Source: Anoplolepis gracilipes (Eukaryota > Arthropoda > Insecta > Hymenoptera > Formicidae). Taken from it: a stretch of DNA of 64,000 bases. Position numbers and translations under genes: made by a program. Positions 25,431 to 40,018 of this stretch are shown here, piece by piece (the stretch's first letter is position 1; the number at the start of each line of letters is the position of its first letter). The notes beneath the pieces were generated by a model. It was not told where the DNA came from and searched no databases. It saw only the letters and a list, made by a program, of their open reading frames with translations. Where the stretch lies: positions 8,219,001 to 8,283,000 of the forward strand of contig NC_132978.1 of assembly GCF_047496725.1 (NCBI RefSeq), read 5' to 3'.

Positions 25431-25613
25431 AACACATTGTTGCCCGTTACCTAACGAAGCGCGGATAAATCTGTGTAAGTGTATGTGGATGGGCGTGTCG
25501 ACGATTGTTTCGGATTTCTCCAGAGAGAATCTCCTCTTGGAGGAAAAGTAACGGTCGTGACTCGGTGCCCGGCGAACATTACACGATAATCTGTATTAAA
25601 CGATTTCGCGCGA
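25431..25613 (+). repeat. local duplication pair B, copy 2
   Basis: Diverged copy of 24795-24980 about 636 bp downstream. The key block is TGGATGGGCGTGTCGACGAT followed by TGTTTCGG, with AAAGTAACGGTCGT further on. Confidence 0.6.
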
Positions 25614-27007
25614 ACCAATCGCTTTCAAAGTTTTTAACGCGCAATTTTGTTTCATAGATGCATCAAAGTTTTAACGCGGTTCTGGCAGCTGCCGCATCGA
25701 CCAGAAGCCTGGATAGAAGAAGCTGGTATTCAAGGACACATTTCCTCGCAGACGCCGGCGATTCGTCTGCCATTAAATTTTCTTTTCTTACGTAAAAGTG
25801 TGAATTCGACAGCATTACGTAAAAATAAATTAACCTACCGAATAGCAGTTTCGAATAAATTATATTTAAAATGTGCAATCCAATTTTTTTAATTTTGATG
25901 CAGTTGATGCAGTTTTGCATAACGTTCAGTGGGTAGAGAAAGTTGCGGATGATTATTAAGAGAGCGAATCATGACTGTATATACAGTTAGAGATTTTTAT
26001 TTTAAAGTTTCTGAATTTAATACTTACAAATGTAATCAATTATAAAGTAGTTATGGAATGCAATTATCCTGATTAATTGTTTCGATAACTAATAATACGA
26101 GAGATAACTGTCGATAAAAAATATATACTAAAGATAAAGACTTTTATTACTTCTTCGACCGACCCCTATATAATGCTGAAGCTGGTAAATGAATTAATTC
26201 CATTTATGGTAAACCGTACAACGGCACTGTGCATAAGATGGGCCGCAGACAATGCAAGATAAGAACGAGGTGACCAATGACCCGGGGCTTCGTGACAGGC
26301 GCACCTCTAGGAAGTTATTCGACATACTGCTTCGCTCACCCCTCGCTTTTTTCTCCATCTTTCTCCGATACTTTATTCGCACGAACGTGCGCGTGAACTT
26401 CCGCGGTTACATCTAACCACGAGTGCTCCTTATTATTATGAGGCTGGTGAACAGATGATGTAATTAATGTGAAACTTAGTGCCCGCTAATAGGTCGAAGC
26501 GAAAGTTTCGCCGGCAACCTATTTCTCGAATGTTCGGATCAATAGACGACTTCGCGATCGACGATATTGCAATAGTACATTTTTCGATAGAAGCTTATAA
26601 GCCATGTATTTTAATACTCTTTCAGAAAGAATTTCTTAACAGGAAAATTGTTCGTTAATATTTCATAACATTTAAAGTATGAATACTTTATTATTCATGA
26701 TACTATTATTCTGAAATATTTTTTTAAATTTCTATTTAAGAAATTCTTATAAATTTTTTATATTTTAGCATTAAATCTTAATAACCAAGAAGTAACTAAA
26801 TTAAAATTAAAATTTGTTTTTACGTTTTTATTTCTTGAGTACATTCACACACAATGAATAAAGTTCCAAGTTTTCTTTAGCTTGTGTATTTTCACTTTTA
26901 AATTCGCGAAAAGTTTATCACTTTTTTTTGCATGACATAAACAGATTTGTCTTAAAATTCAAATTTCGCTTCAAATTATGAAGAAAAATTCTATTTTTAA
27001 AACGTCA

Positions 27008-27032
27008 CCTCTCTCTCTCTCTCTCTCTCTCT
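27008..27032. repeat. (CT)n microsatellite
   Basis: About twelve CT units at the edge of a CpG-rich block. Confidence 0.95.
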
Positions 27033-30000
27033 TCGACAGTTCTGGGGCACTCGGTGCGGACGAGTTTCTCGCCTACCCGACAGCTTCTCCGACGTCCAGA
27101 CGCCATTGCATTACGAAAGTCCAGCAATGCGGTCGCATATTTGCACGTCACGTGCATATGCCTAGGCATAATTAGATTAATGCACCACGAAATTGGATTA
27201 AGAAACCAAAGCCGGCGGGCCTCGCGTCGCCCCCGCGAGGAGCGCTCCAGGCGGAACACGTTTCTCCCTCGAAACGCCACGGGGTTAATTAATCTTCTCT
27301 AGAGAGCGGGTGGTAAACGACGCGTCACGTACAGAGACGGAGCGCGTATAAATCATTTCGAGTGCACGTCGCGTCGCGCGGCAGCGGCAGTGGCTTCCGC
27401 GCGTAAATTGCGAGCGTTAATCGCAGGCCGGTTTAGAACAGGCCACGAAACCGCTAGCCAGGGATAGGGAAAACGGAGCTTCTTGACAACACGACATTAT
27501 TATATACATGGATTCGAAACGATTCACAACTTTAAAAGTAAAAATTAAGCGAGATTATTTTTAGAACAAATAATCTCTTTTTTTATATATATATATATAT
27601 ATTTAATTTTCAATATGAAATACAAATGTGAACCTAGATAAATCGTCGAATTTTCGTGCAATCCAATGAATGAGAAACCGGTCATTCGCGCAAGTGGTCG
27701 CGTCGTATCTCCGATCGAATCGCGATCGATTTTTGCAGACGGTACGCATTCCTCGGCGAAGTAGTTACGACCGTGATAAAACGACACGACGAAGGGCCGC
27801 ACAGGCATGCTGTCGATCGCGTCGTCACGCATATCGATATGTACGCGATACGATATTCGCGATTAGAAGCGAAAACAATTGACGCGACCGGTGTCGAAAC
27901 CCCTTCGAGGAGACAAAAGGGGCACGATGTCGTCGGTGAAAGCCGCGCGGCGTCGAGAGCTGCAACATATAATTCGAGGGCACGTCGATAAATCAGCTGG
28001 CGCGCGAAAGAGCGAGAGGAACGGGGAAACGTCGACCGTTGCGACACGGGTCGGTTTGCCTATCGGTGGGCGACGAGCGGTACATATTGTCATTAAGATC
28101 GAGGAGCGTCGATAAGTAGCTTGCCGTGCATCCGGCATCGCAATTTTCTATATTCCGTTCATTTTCAATTTCACGCCGAAGAGCTTTGCGCTTTCGTAAT
28201 TTTACACGATCGGATTACGCAAAGCGGATTTGTCTCTATTAACTCGTAAAAGATTGATTTAACACCTTCTCTTGTGTTCTCTCTCTCTCTCTCTCCCTCA
28301 ATTATATGTTATACATATATAATATAAATGTATAATTTATTTGTGCATCTGTTGATAAATTAATAAAAATATTCCAGAGAAAAATGAAAATGTACAACTT
28401 GAACGATCCAGAAGAAGAAAGAACTTTTGCTCGCGTGCGAACGTCGGCCAAGGAGATTGCCAGCAATCATTAACCAATTACTCCGATTCCACTTAATCGA
28501 AGGGGGCAGTTTTCGAGAGGACCGCGTGCCATCGGACTCGCGCGACATTCTACTCTTTTTCCGTGGTCGACCCTTGACTTGTTCTCTACATCTCGGCAGT
28601 CACCTTCTGCAAACCGTAATAACTTCCTCATGAACAAGCAAGAACGCCACCATCCATCATCCTGTGGCCCACGGTTCTCAACCTTCAACAATGTTTCTCA
28701 CTTTTGACCTATAAACATTTTTCTTTTGCACATGTATCCCTTAATTCAAATGTTAAAAGTGAGGCTTTCAAAACATTGAAAGATGAAATGTCTGTATAAT
28801 CTATAGACAGCATTTCTGTTTGAGTTTCAAATATTTGCAGGAAAAAAAAAAAAAAAGCGAAACTTTGGATAATTATTCCGCAATGCTACGAATATATTAA
28901 TTATGTATTCATAGTTTGATATTTCTAGACATTTACTGAGGCAAATCGTGTCTGCGATATATCTGACGATGATGCACCGTCTCGAGAGCGAATATTTTTG
29001 TACGAAAGACTGTCTCGCCTCTCGAGAGGAAATAACCTCCTTAAAATTCCGTGCCGATCGCTGCAACGTCTCAATAATTGCTAATTGGAAGGTGACCCCT
29101 CTTTAAAAACTGGTCGCACGTCGTCCATCTCGGATCAACTTGTCAGCTTCGATTTAGCGGGTTGTAACAGACCCCCTTTTTCTTTTTTCTTTTTTGAGAG
29201 AAACTGTTTATAGCATTTTGTAAATATATATCCTTTTATCAGTCATAAGAAATATAATTTTATAAATCATATTTTAATTAACTCTGGTATTAAACTTACG
29301 CAAGCTGTCTATCTAAATTATTAATGAAAATATTTAATTAATTATTTATGAAAATAATTAATTGGAGAAAATTTAAATTAGTTCTCTCAGACTTCAAAAC
29401 ATAATAATAATTTTCCCGTATGCAATGTCGAACATATTTGCGACAAGAGCTTATAATGCTATCCATTTATCTATCCATTCGCGTATGGTTGGTCGCTCGG
29501 TTATTATTCGCGCTTTCCTACGTTAAAGTTGCGAAGTCTTCATCGGGGAACGTTGATCGCGCAATCTTTTCACGTCTACCTTCTCCCGAACCACTCTCGC
29601 GGGATGAGCACCGCTTGCAGGGACGGTACAAATTAATATTAAATTGAATTATAATGACAGTGTTTACCGAGGGGCAGCGCATAGCCGCGCGTTGCACCGG
29701 CAGCCGCTATTCGCAATGGATGGCACGAGAGAACCCTGCAACCGCTCGTCTCGTCATATTTTATGCAATGTACATTAACACTGCCATGCCGCGCGGCCGC
29801 GTGCTCGTGTGCACGTGTTCGTTAGTGGCCGCTTTTACGCCGCTAAGTCAGAATGCGGGCGACACGTCGACGTGTATCTCGCATCGTCGCGACGCCAATA
29901 CACCATAGGATTCTACCATGTCGTGTAGTAAAACGCCATTATGAGCCGATGGCATCGACACGCAGAGAAATCGTGTTGATCGCAATTGGATTGACAGTAT

Positions 30001-31129
30001 CTTGCCTGTATTTTTTTCGAAACATATAAATATTGCCTGGAAGAGAAAATGATTCGCTTTCTTTAATCTTGCGGTTGGTAATTTCTTTTCTCGTGTCGAG
30101 TTTTCAATTGACCGGTAAAAGAGAGCGATCGTCCGCGCTTATTACAATTTCAATTTTCGAATTGCTCTCGTGAATATTTCGCAGATGGATAAGTTGAACC
30201 CTATTTGTTCCATCCTATTTGCTATCATCACTGTCGATAGGTTACGCAGTAGCGCACGTGCGCAATCGTTAATAGAAGCACAAAGCCAATTGGAAAGCCC
30301 GGTACGAAAGCGGCTATCGCGGAGGCACAACGGGTGACTGCAGAATCAGTCGATATACAACCGCTGACAACCTTTCCAATTGTGCAAGATCTCGCTACCA
30401 AATCGATTTGCCGCGAGAGGAATCTAGTATCAGCAATCTGTTTCGTTAAACCTTTCGGTGCGCACGTGTCATCGGTGATGTAAAATGATTTTCACAAGTT
30501 TCACAGAGGGCAAAGTCGATGATATTTTACGCATATAATATTTACGCAATAGTAATGACATGTCCAAACTTGGGTAAAAACTTGAAGAGTCCATTTTTTA
30601 AAAAGAGTTACCGCCATTGCATAACATAATTAAAATTTTTTCTAACAATTTTCCAAGCAAATAAGAGATGAAACTAATAATTTAAAGACTAGATTGGCTT
30701 TTTGAATATGAAATTGACGACGCATAATACATTGCAAGTATTTGATCATTTTCCACTGATAACACTCTCTCATCGAACGCGCAATCCCGTTGCAATGACT
30801 GATTAATTCGCGCTAAATATGTTCATTATAATATCGTCTATGATGAAGCTACACGGCAATATTGCTACCGTAATTACGTGGAGCGGAATTACATATATCG
30901 CATATTCGTCGCTGCGTGAGATTTATAGTATCGTCATATGGTATTTATTGCACAACGCGCAGTCGCGGGTCGACACGCAAATGCGTAAATCGCTCGGATC
31001 TCTTTTCCCGCGAGAGCGACACCGCGATCATCGTAAATCATCACGCGCGTTTCCCGGGATTAATCGCGTAGTTTAAACGAGAGCTCACCAGTTCACCTTG
31101 ATCTTGAAATTTATTAATGGGTAGGTACA

Positions 31130-31234
<105 letters not shown>

Positions 31235-32331
31235 TGTGCGCGAGAATACCGATGAGAGAGAAAGAGCGAGAGGTCTCCCGATATCGGCGGGAAAAGATAT
31301 CGCGAACGGTTCATTGAGTTATGATATCGCGCCGAGGGGGTGAGTACACCCGCCCGCGAGGGGGAAACACGGAGAATTTAATCACCGATCTGTTCACCGC
31401 CGCGATACGACGGTATGCGTGTACGAGGTATCCTCCTTAAAGGCGCGTATTAATTCATTATCTTATAATTGTCGGCGTACGCGATTCTGAAAGTGCATGC
31501 CGTTCCGCGCCGACGGAATAGCGTGTTTATCAGCCGATATTAGTCACTCCCGCGGTATCAGGAATGTGGGGGATGGGGTGGAGAATACAAATTCCTTCTC
31601 GACGGTATTTGTAGGGCACTAGCGTAGAGCCTATCGTTCTTTTAATCTGCGTCTCGATATCGCCGCGATTACAATCGTAGACATAATATATTTCGCGCGT
31701 AATTGACTGTTATAGCGTGCTTGTAAGCTTATGAAAAATTTGATACGTTGCCGCGACAGGCGATTTATTAGCCATTTATTACACATTTAATTATTTACAA
31801 TATTTTTAAGAGCGAAATAATTTTCGTTATCGAGATATAATTTTCTACTAATGATTATTCTATTAGGTATATGTATTCCGTGTTCTCTTTCAAGATGTAA
31901 TTTTTTTCTAGTTACTCAAGACTTTTTTTTTTCGACCGTAATGGCGTTTAAAATTTAACACGATGCATTCTTATTGCTGTAAGAATAAAACAATTCTGTC
32001 TCTGACACGGTAATAGAAATACAATCATAATTTCCCTTTCAACCAGAAATATAAACGCCACAAGGCTCGGCGAACCCGACGACTGTAACGATCGTCCGGG
32101 GTGACACGCGATTGCATCTCGAAAACGCAAGACTAGAATACGAGTTGAACGGTATGCGGACTTGACGCTAGGTCGAGTCGAAAGGTAAAGAGAAACGCTC
32201 GTTCAGAGAATCGAGCGAGAGACAGAAACAGCGAGAAAGAGCATTTCGCTTTCAAGTCTATTTCATAACAAAGCCGCAGAACTTCGCAGTCTGCGGTCAG
32301 CGAGGGAGTAGAAAAAAAGATGAAAAAAAGA

Positions 32332-32354
32332 GGGGGGGGGGGGGAAAAAAAAAA
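32332..32354. repeat. poly-G then poly-A tract
   Basis: Thirteen G followed by ten A on the plus strand; the G run is unusual in this AT-rich background. Confidence 0.9.
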
Positions 32355-35300
32355 GATCTCGGCCTGTGCACCGTTGTGCACCGGCGTGTCTTGCGTTTGT
32401 AGAATTATAGTCTTCGATCTCGCGCCTCTTTTCTTTTCGCTTATTCTCTCTTGTTCGCTCATAAAGTCCCGTGTACCACCTCGGTCCTTTACCAGACGCT
32501 CTTTCCTCCTTGCTCTCCGGAAAATACGCATGATTATTTGCCTTCTCTTATTTTTTGGTAATTAATTAATTACTGCACGTTCATTAGCTTGTATAGCTGC
32601 GTTCGACTGGTCTTCCTTTGTCATTATCTTACTTGTCGATAACATAACTAATTACTTCCCTTGCTTATTACATTACAGATGTCTGCTAATTTTTTTTAGT
32701 TTGTCACCCAAATGCATTATTATTGTATGTAACTTTTGTGATTAGAATTTTATCTATTTCATGATATTTTTATTTAGTTCAAAAAGAGAGATTTCTTTTG
32801 TTCAGGACAAATTCATTAAGTATTTTATGTAAAAAAAAAGAATGCATTGGATCGAAAAATCTCGTATACTTTTTCCGTGACACTTTACACAAAATAAACC
32901 GAGATATTTTCCGCAAGAGCGAAAACAAGGATTTTCTCGTCGTAGACCGATTTGACAATGATGACGCGGTATAAGAAATTACTCTCGTTCCTCTCGAGTT
33001 GAGATCTAAACGGCGCAACGATAGGCAACACAAACCAGTCTCAAGTGTCTCGCTCCAATGATCGAAAATAAACACGATTATGTTCTCCGTGGACGTAGCG
33101 TTTGTTAATTGCTATCTAACGAGCGAGCTGCAAGAAATTACAGAAAGAATAGAAAGAAATATTTCATTGAACTTCTCGGAATTAGTATAAAAATCATAAT
33201 AGGGCAAGTCGGTCATGGTTTCACGTGGATTCGGTTATAATTGCTCGGAATGTATAACGTCGAAGATTATAAAAATCGGTGTGTCTGATCTCGGACAGAA
33301 TAGCTTTTAGAAAACGTAATTCAAGAATGCATTGAATAGATTCTTTTTTAGACAATATTACTGCGATAATATCATAATTGAAAAGTACGTATATCCTATA
33401 TTTATCCATTTATACTATATTAATCTATATAGTCTTGAACAGCCTTTCGCCGATTGAAATTACCACATATGCGACGCAGTCAGTTCCAGACACGTTCTAA
33501 ATGCAGGAAACGCCGTGTAGAGTAAACCGATTGTGACATTTACGCATTGCAACATATCTGTATTACATTGCGCTATTATCGAGAACATTAATCACTTTTC
33601 GAAATATATATTGCAGCAAAATATATAATATTAAATATTTTATATTGATATATTTTAAAATATAGAATTTCCTTATATTCGCGCACGCAAAAAAAATTTT
33701 ATCAAATCTGCGCATCAAAAATTTATAAAACAATTTAATGTTTTTTGTTTAATAAAAAAATTAAGGAAAATATTAATACGCTTTAATATTTTATTTGAAA
33801 ATATTTTTAAGAAATGTATGCAATGATAATAAAACAGTATTTTTTTAATACCAAGTGTCGCGTAATCCCTAAAATTTTTGTATTTTCTGTAAACTCATTT
33901 TAGATATTATTTCGTAAAAATAATTATCATTAAACTTATTCTATTTTTTCTTTAGTCCTAATTTCTTAATGTTACATTTATTGATGTTGTGCCAGACAGG
34001 AAGATTAAGATAGACATTTCTCGTTTCACGCGTGGACATAAATATCATCGAGCATCCGGTGTTGATCGAAGATCGCGCCCATGAGGTAAAGTACTTACCG
34101 ATTATATAGCAAAGAAAATAGGTCACACGACACAAACCGTGAACAACAAAAATCCGCGTAATGCAAGCCTCTAAAAAAGTGGTTTAATGATACAAAAAGA
34201 TAAATCGACACCGATAGTTAGTTCGTATCTCAATGTGGCGCCATACGACTCTGCTACTGTCTTAATGGATTATTAATGTTAATGTCAGCGAAATGAGAAG
34301 AGATACTGAAATTACACGTTCTAAGCATACATTCCCTAAGGCGTGCAGCCGTAATTCGTGCTTTGCGTATTGGCAATGTTACGATTTCGTTCAAATTGGT
34401 CCTTCGCGCACGGAACACCTCGTTTACTCATTTTGAACGAGCGCTACCGTTCATTACACAGCAGAGAATGCGATATTAACGAAGAAATAATTCGTGACAG
34501 AGAATCATCGACGGATCAAGGACAGAAAGGATGCGTTTAAAATAATACACACATAAATTTTGAATTGAACAAAGACTAGGGAATAATTATAAAAATAAAT
34601 TTGCTTTTTATATAGTCAAATTTGGATATGTTATTATATACGTACATATATATATCGTCGAAAGGCATTTTGATACCTCACATGCGTAAATGCATCACAA
34701 GTTTTAAGAACGCGATATATTACGGAAAAAAGATAGAGCAGATAATTAAGAACAATCCTTTTGCTTAACATGCCTTACGCGTTTCACGGTTCGATTCTCA
34801 TCTTGATCGAATACGAGGATTTGATCGAATACGCTCGATCGAAGCGAATTCACAAGCGAACGTGCATGCAAAAAACGAGGAAGTTCCTCGATGTCTCGAT
34901 CTCGGCCAATTAAGGACACGCTAGCAGAGTCCCAAACAGAAGGACCATCTACCTTGTCCTGTCACGCGTACGAGACGTAGTCGTGCCGCAATGTACTTTA
35001 TACTGTCCGTCACGCGATTTTTTATGCACCAGTCGCAGTAGCAAGACTCGGAAACATGTTTTATTCAATTGCTAAATTTATTTATGCGCTAGCAAATATC
35101 TCGTCAAAAACTGTAATGAAAGAATACTTTCGATTCTTCTTAAACACATTCGTGCCTCCTCTTTCTCTCTTTATTTTTAAATATCACAATTAGATATATT
35201 TGACCAAAATATTTTCTCATTCATAAGCAATTATAGCATACGTAATAATTGCTTGATTAATTCTTATGTAATATTTTTAAAAATGTTTATTCGTTTTGAA

Positions 35301-35367
35301 ATTAAAAGTTTTTTTTTTCTTAAGATTAATGCTTCTGGCGTTTTAACGAGTATATTTTTTCGCTCAG

Positions 35368-35549
35368 ATACCTACATACTTGTCGTTCCCGATACTCGTG
35401 AGAAAGTCGTAAAGAATCCATCTCCGATCCCGCGGATCGGATGTAATCGAACGAGCGATGATATCGAGGATCTAACCGAGACGTTCGGTCGTCTAAACGG
35501 ATATGCTATTCCGTGGAATCTTCATTGCCGTAAAAGAATCCTCGAGAAG
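35368..35549 (+). other. candidate 182 nt internal exon, gene unknown
   Basis: A block of higher GC content in AT-rich surroundings, preceded by an acceptor (TATATTTTTTCGCTCAG) and followed by CTCGAGAAG/GTACTC. One frame is open across it, beginning TYILVVPDTREKVVKNPSPI and including DDIEDLTETFGRLNGYAIPW. It needs one base from an upstream exon and exits in phase 0. The protein is not recognised. Confidence 0.22.
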
Positions 35550-36479
35550 GTACTCCATTCTACATAGTAACAATGCTCACGGTTAATTGCTCGCCGTGTT
35601 CGGCGCTGATGAGTCGCTTATAAGTGGGAAAGTACGTCACAGAAGTTTTTTTAAAGGAAGTATCTCATAGAGAAGTATGCTTTTTTTCTGATATACCGGA
35701 CGTAAGAATCATTTCTACCAACAATTATTTTCTAGTTTCCAGATAGTCTTAAATACACTTACGTTCCTAACTCAAAAACACTGAATGAATGTTGATGATA
35801 ATTTAATCGGACAATCATTCGCTATGAGAATACACAATGATAGTACAAGAAGAAAGAAGAAACATTGATCCCTAACCTGAACTTCCCGTCGTTTGTCGAT
35901 ATCTCTCTCTAAGCGTCTTCCTTGTACAATGCGTAATATTTTTTTAATGTTTCGCTCGTAAACATATGATAAGGATGGAAGTATTAAGAATGACGTCGTT
36001 GATGAAGCAGATAGAATGCGAGCGTAGCGTAACAATCCACCATGGTTGTTTTTCAATTTCCGAAGATCCTATCTTCGGTTGTATTACGCGGGAATTCGAC
36101 TCGCAAGACTGAGTTGCAACTGAGAAAAGGGGAATATTAAAAAAGCAAGAAGAGAAGTCGACGTAGCGAGTGTCTTCTGCATATTTCATATCTCAATTCA
36201 TCGATGCATATACAATCGTTCTACTTCTTCCCAGGCAAAAGTGACTTCGTCAAACAATAGTCCCGGAACTTGCTCCAACAATCCATCCATCAAGCACAAC
36301 ACATCCGAATGAAATGACGATGATACATCTAACTCGATTATTTTTTACATTATTTTTTATTTGGTACAATAATCATTTTGTGGAGAAGATAGATAATTTT
36401 AAGATATAACAGTGTGAAAATTAAAATAATTTTTGAAAAGAAAATAAAACTAAGAAAAAACATTTTCAATGCTACTGTA

Positions 36480-36482
<3 letters not shown>

Positions 36483-36517
<35 letters not shown>
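36483..36517. repeat. poly-A tract (35)
   Basis: Thirty-five A, the longest homopolymer here. The sequence before it is AT-rich and not recognisable as a retroelement. Confidence 0.95.
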
Positions 36518-36519
<2 letters not shown>

Positions 36520-39172
36520 ATATTTATAAAACAAGAAAAGTATATACAAAAATTAATATATAACGAATTTCGAAAAATTCTATCGACGAAAAGAAACGGA
36601 ATGTGCACGATCGATCTCTTTCCCCGGGATATCTCTCACTGCGGAATCGTGGGGTACAATGGACGGAAGGACAACGTGCCTCGAGTCCCTTCTTTCGTCT
36701 TCGTCGTTCGCGGTCGCCGTAGTGGCGATAATGCTAATGCCGCTACACCGGTGATTTCGCGCGGGGGTAAGGGATGTAAAACAAGAAGCACGAGAGGAGA
36801 GTCGCTCAGCGCGAATCTAAATATAACTACGATGTGCGAGGCGCCCACCGCGCGCTTCTCTTCTACGAAAGAAAGAAAGAGAGAGAGAAAGCCTCCTGGC
36901 GGTCGTCTTCTGTTGGCGCACAACGACCTAACCGAGAGTTGCGATCTCGTGCACTCGAGCCACCTCTGGCCCGACGAGGGACGAGCCAAAGGGGAAGAGG
37001 GAAAGAGAACGAGGAGCCTTCGACCGGTCAAAGGTGCAGGCGCTCTATACGTGCGCGTGTACCGTTCGCGTTCTAGGCTGCCTGCTTGCCTGGTTGGCTG
37101 GTACTACTTGATGGCTGTACACTGAGTACTCGGTGTCCTCATCGTATATTTGCATCCCCGACGGAAGATGCACTCCTGTTCGATCGCCACGGCCATTAGC
37201 CTAGAATACATAATTCAATGTGGATTCTACGTCAATCGGTCGGAGAAAAAAAAAAAAAAAATACACGGCGTTTCGTACACTTGCGTCTTCCACTGTAGAG
37301 AAAACGTTAGAGAATCATGTTTAATAATGTAAACATAATAATAAATTCTAATTCTATTTTTGATTATACATGAATTTACCGACATTAAACTCGCTGCTAA
37401 TCTTATTTTCGATGTTATGCTCGTTATTTAACTTAATTCTAAAAGTGTTGTGAGACCATCAGATAGTTGTTGTTTTATCGATCTTCTTATAATTGCTCGT
37501 GATTATGGTAGTTAGCAAAAAGGATGCAAAATGTATTTTTTCACGTATGGCGTTAGGTCTCGCGAAAATAATAGTTAGCCGCGCACGCATAATCCGCACT
37601 GTTTACCATATTAATCGCGGACGAAGTCTGCTACTATGCGATTTATCCCGGTAAAATAAATCACGAAAAATCTTTTCATCGATTAACCCGTATCCTTCGA
37701 GAACACTCGACGAGTTATTAACTTCAATTAGTGTCAATTATTTTGTTGCACTGTGTAATTACTTTCAAACTGTGCACATGGATTTCCACGGGACGAACGC
37801 ATCACCAACGATCTACATATAAATGCATCACACTGTTGCACGACATATTACAGGATATGCATATCAATGAATATATGAACACGCGAATCTGACATTTCGC
37901 TGTCAAAGTGCATCAACAACATAAAAACAGCAAAATAAATCCAACAAAATTCAAATGCATATAGCACGATTAGAAATGCAAACATGAGCTGTTCTAGGTA
38001 GTGTACACAAGTTTACATTTAAAAATTTACACAGTAAATAAGTAACACAGAGCCTGCTAATGGATAGCAGGAGAAGATCTTCCATTCACGATCGCGTGAA
38101 GAATAATAAACAGCACGCGAGAGAGAATTGTGTTTCTTTTTGCAAGTAGATATATCTTTGTAAAGAATATTAAAATAGTTCTTACCGATATATTTCTTTC
38201 GAAGAGAATATTAAAATACATAGTTTTTAATATTTACGTAAAATTTAAGATAAATTTCTAAAAAATATGATATGTAATGATATAGAAAGAAAATGTATAA
38301 AAGTGATTAGCAATATTATGATGATGTATGATGTATGTTCTATAACTATTTTATTTTTCGAGAGTTAATCTATATATGTCTAACTTATGCTTTCCTCGAT
38401 AAATGTTAAAAAATGACTAGTAAAAATTATTCGAAATCTATGTAAGTAATATACTTTCGTGCGTTTCAAGATGATAGTGTTTTGAAATTGGTGGATTATG
38501 AACGTTTTTGTTGTATAAGGAAGTAAAGCAAGAAAAGTTATAAAACGGCGCTCCTACCAAGATCATGGACTACAGTTTCAAGTGCATTTCTTGGCATTCG
38601 CGTCCTTGATACGTGACAAAGGAGACGGACTCTGAGTGTTCGCAAGACAATCTATTGTCCATCGACAATGAGAGTTGTTATAAACAACTCATGAGAAAAT
38701 CCGCCAGACACGCTTTTAATTCGTGCAAAGTCGATTATTGAGCGACAAAAGTCAACGACTACTCGAGAGGAAGATGAAAAGAAAAATTCGCCGCAGGAAA
38801 AACTCTTTAAATTACACAGTTTCTTTTGTACACTAAATTACAAAGAAAAAGAAATTCTTTGTGAAAAGAATTCTCTTTTTTTTTCTTATAAAATATATAT
38901 TAATTTCTTCTTATTAATTTCTTCATTATTATAAAAAATATATTCTTTGAAACAATGTCATGGCTTATAAATCGACTTGAGCAATTACTACTAATGCATT
39001 TTCTTACACACACAGATAATTCTTCATCAATTTTTTTATTTGTCTTCCTTTCGTAGCAGAATCGTTGGTTATTTCATCAATCAGACTCGATGAGGACAAC
39101 CCTTTTCGATTGCCACTTTCCCCGTCGAAGAAGCATTGAGAAGAGAAGATGAAAAGTGGAAGAAGGCAGGGA

Positions 39173-39320
39173 GTCTAAGGAGCATATTTTACGTTCGAAT
39201 CGATTATCCACGGCACTGTATGTGGGCAACATCAACAACATACGTGTATTAAAACACACTTGTATTAAACGTTAAGTGTCAAGGTCTTTTATATGTTGGA
39301 ATTGTGTGTACATGGATTTA
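39173..39320 (+). repeat. local duplication pair C, copy 1
   Basis: Contains TAAGGAGCATATTTTACGTT followed by CGAATCGATTATCCACGG, then CAACA(A)CATACGTGT, AAGGTCTT and GTTGGAATT in the same order as 39887-40018. No reading frame explains the conservation. Confidence 0.65.
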
Positions 39321-39886
39321 ATTAATAGACTTATATTATTACAATGAGTATAGTTTTGCCTCCTCCTTACGATACTTCATTGAAATACAATTGTATAATT
39401 CGCTATTGAATCCGAAAAAGTTATATAACAGCGAAGAATGCAATTGGTTTAACTAGAGGTTTATTTCCTGTCTAAAAAAATTACGCATATCATTATAAAA
39501 AAATTACTCGAAATGTCAATATAAGAAACAATATTAAATTTAAAAAAAAATTGAAAAATAATGTGAAGAATAATAATTATAAGAGAAATAAACTCAGTTA
39601 TTATCACACGAAATTAAAAACGACGTACGAAACGTAGTGACGAGACGAATCACTTGCGCGAAATAATTTATACAATTATTAGAGCCAAGGTTTTCATTAT
39701 GCGATGAAAAAACCGCGATGCATCGTAATTACTTTCAGCTCAGGTCTCGTGAAATGGCAACGTTGGTGAACGACAGTGATCGAAATATCGTGTGTTCGGT
39801 TTTTCAAGTACAATTTAACGATAATGCCTGCCTTCGATGCTGTGTCCGCTCGGAACATTTCTGATTGCAACGTTTTTCTACGCGAG

Positions 39887-40018
39887 ACGTAAGGAGCGTA
39901 TTTTACGATCGAATCGATTATCCACGGGCCTGCACGTGGAGAACTTCAGCAACGTACGTGTGTCAGACGAGCGAGCAATCCAAGGTCTTCCACGGGTTGG
40001 AATTGACGGACAGATTTA
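39887..40018 (+). repeat. local duplication pair C, copy 2
   Basis: Diverged copy of 39173-39320 about 714 bp downstream: TAAGGAGCGTATTTTACGAT, CGAATCGATTATCCACGGG, AACGTACGTGT, AAGGTCTT and GTTGGAATT. Confidence 0.65.

Noticed and set aside
34785..34815. GGTTCGATTCT resembling a tRNA B-box
   Set aside because: No matching A-box or cloverleaf upstream; taken as chance.
36469..37125. 218-codon plus-strand frame
   Set aside because: It starts with a poly-lysine run read from the 35-base poly-A tract, and a 131-codon frame is open on the opposite strand. No recognisable domain.
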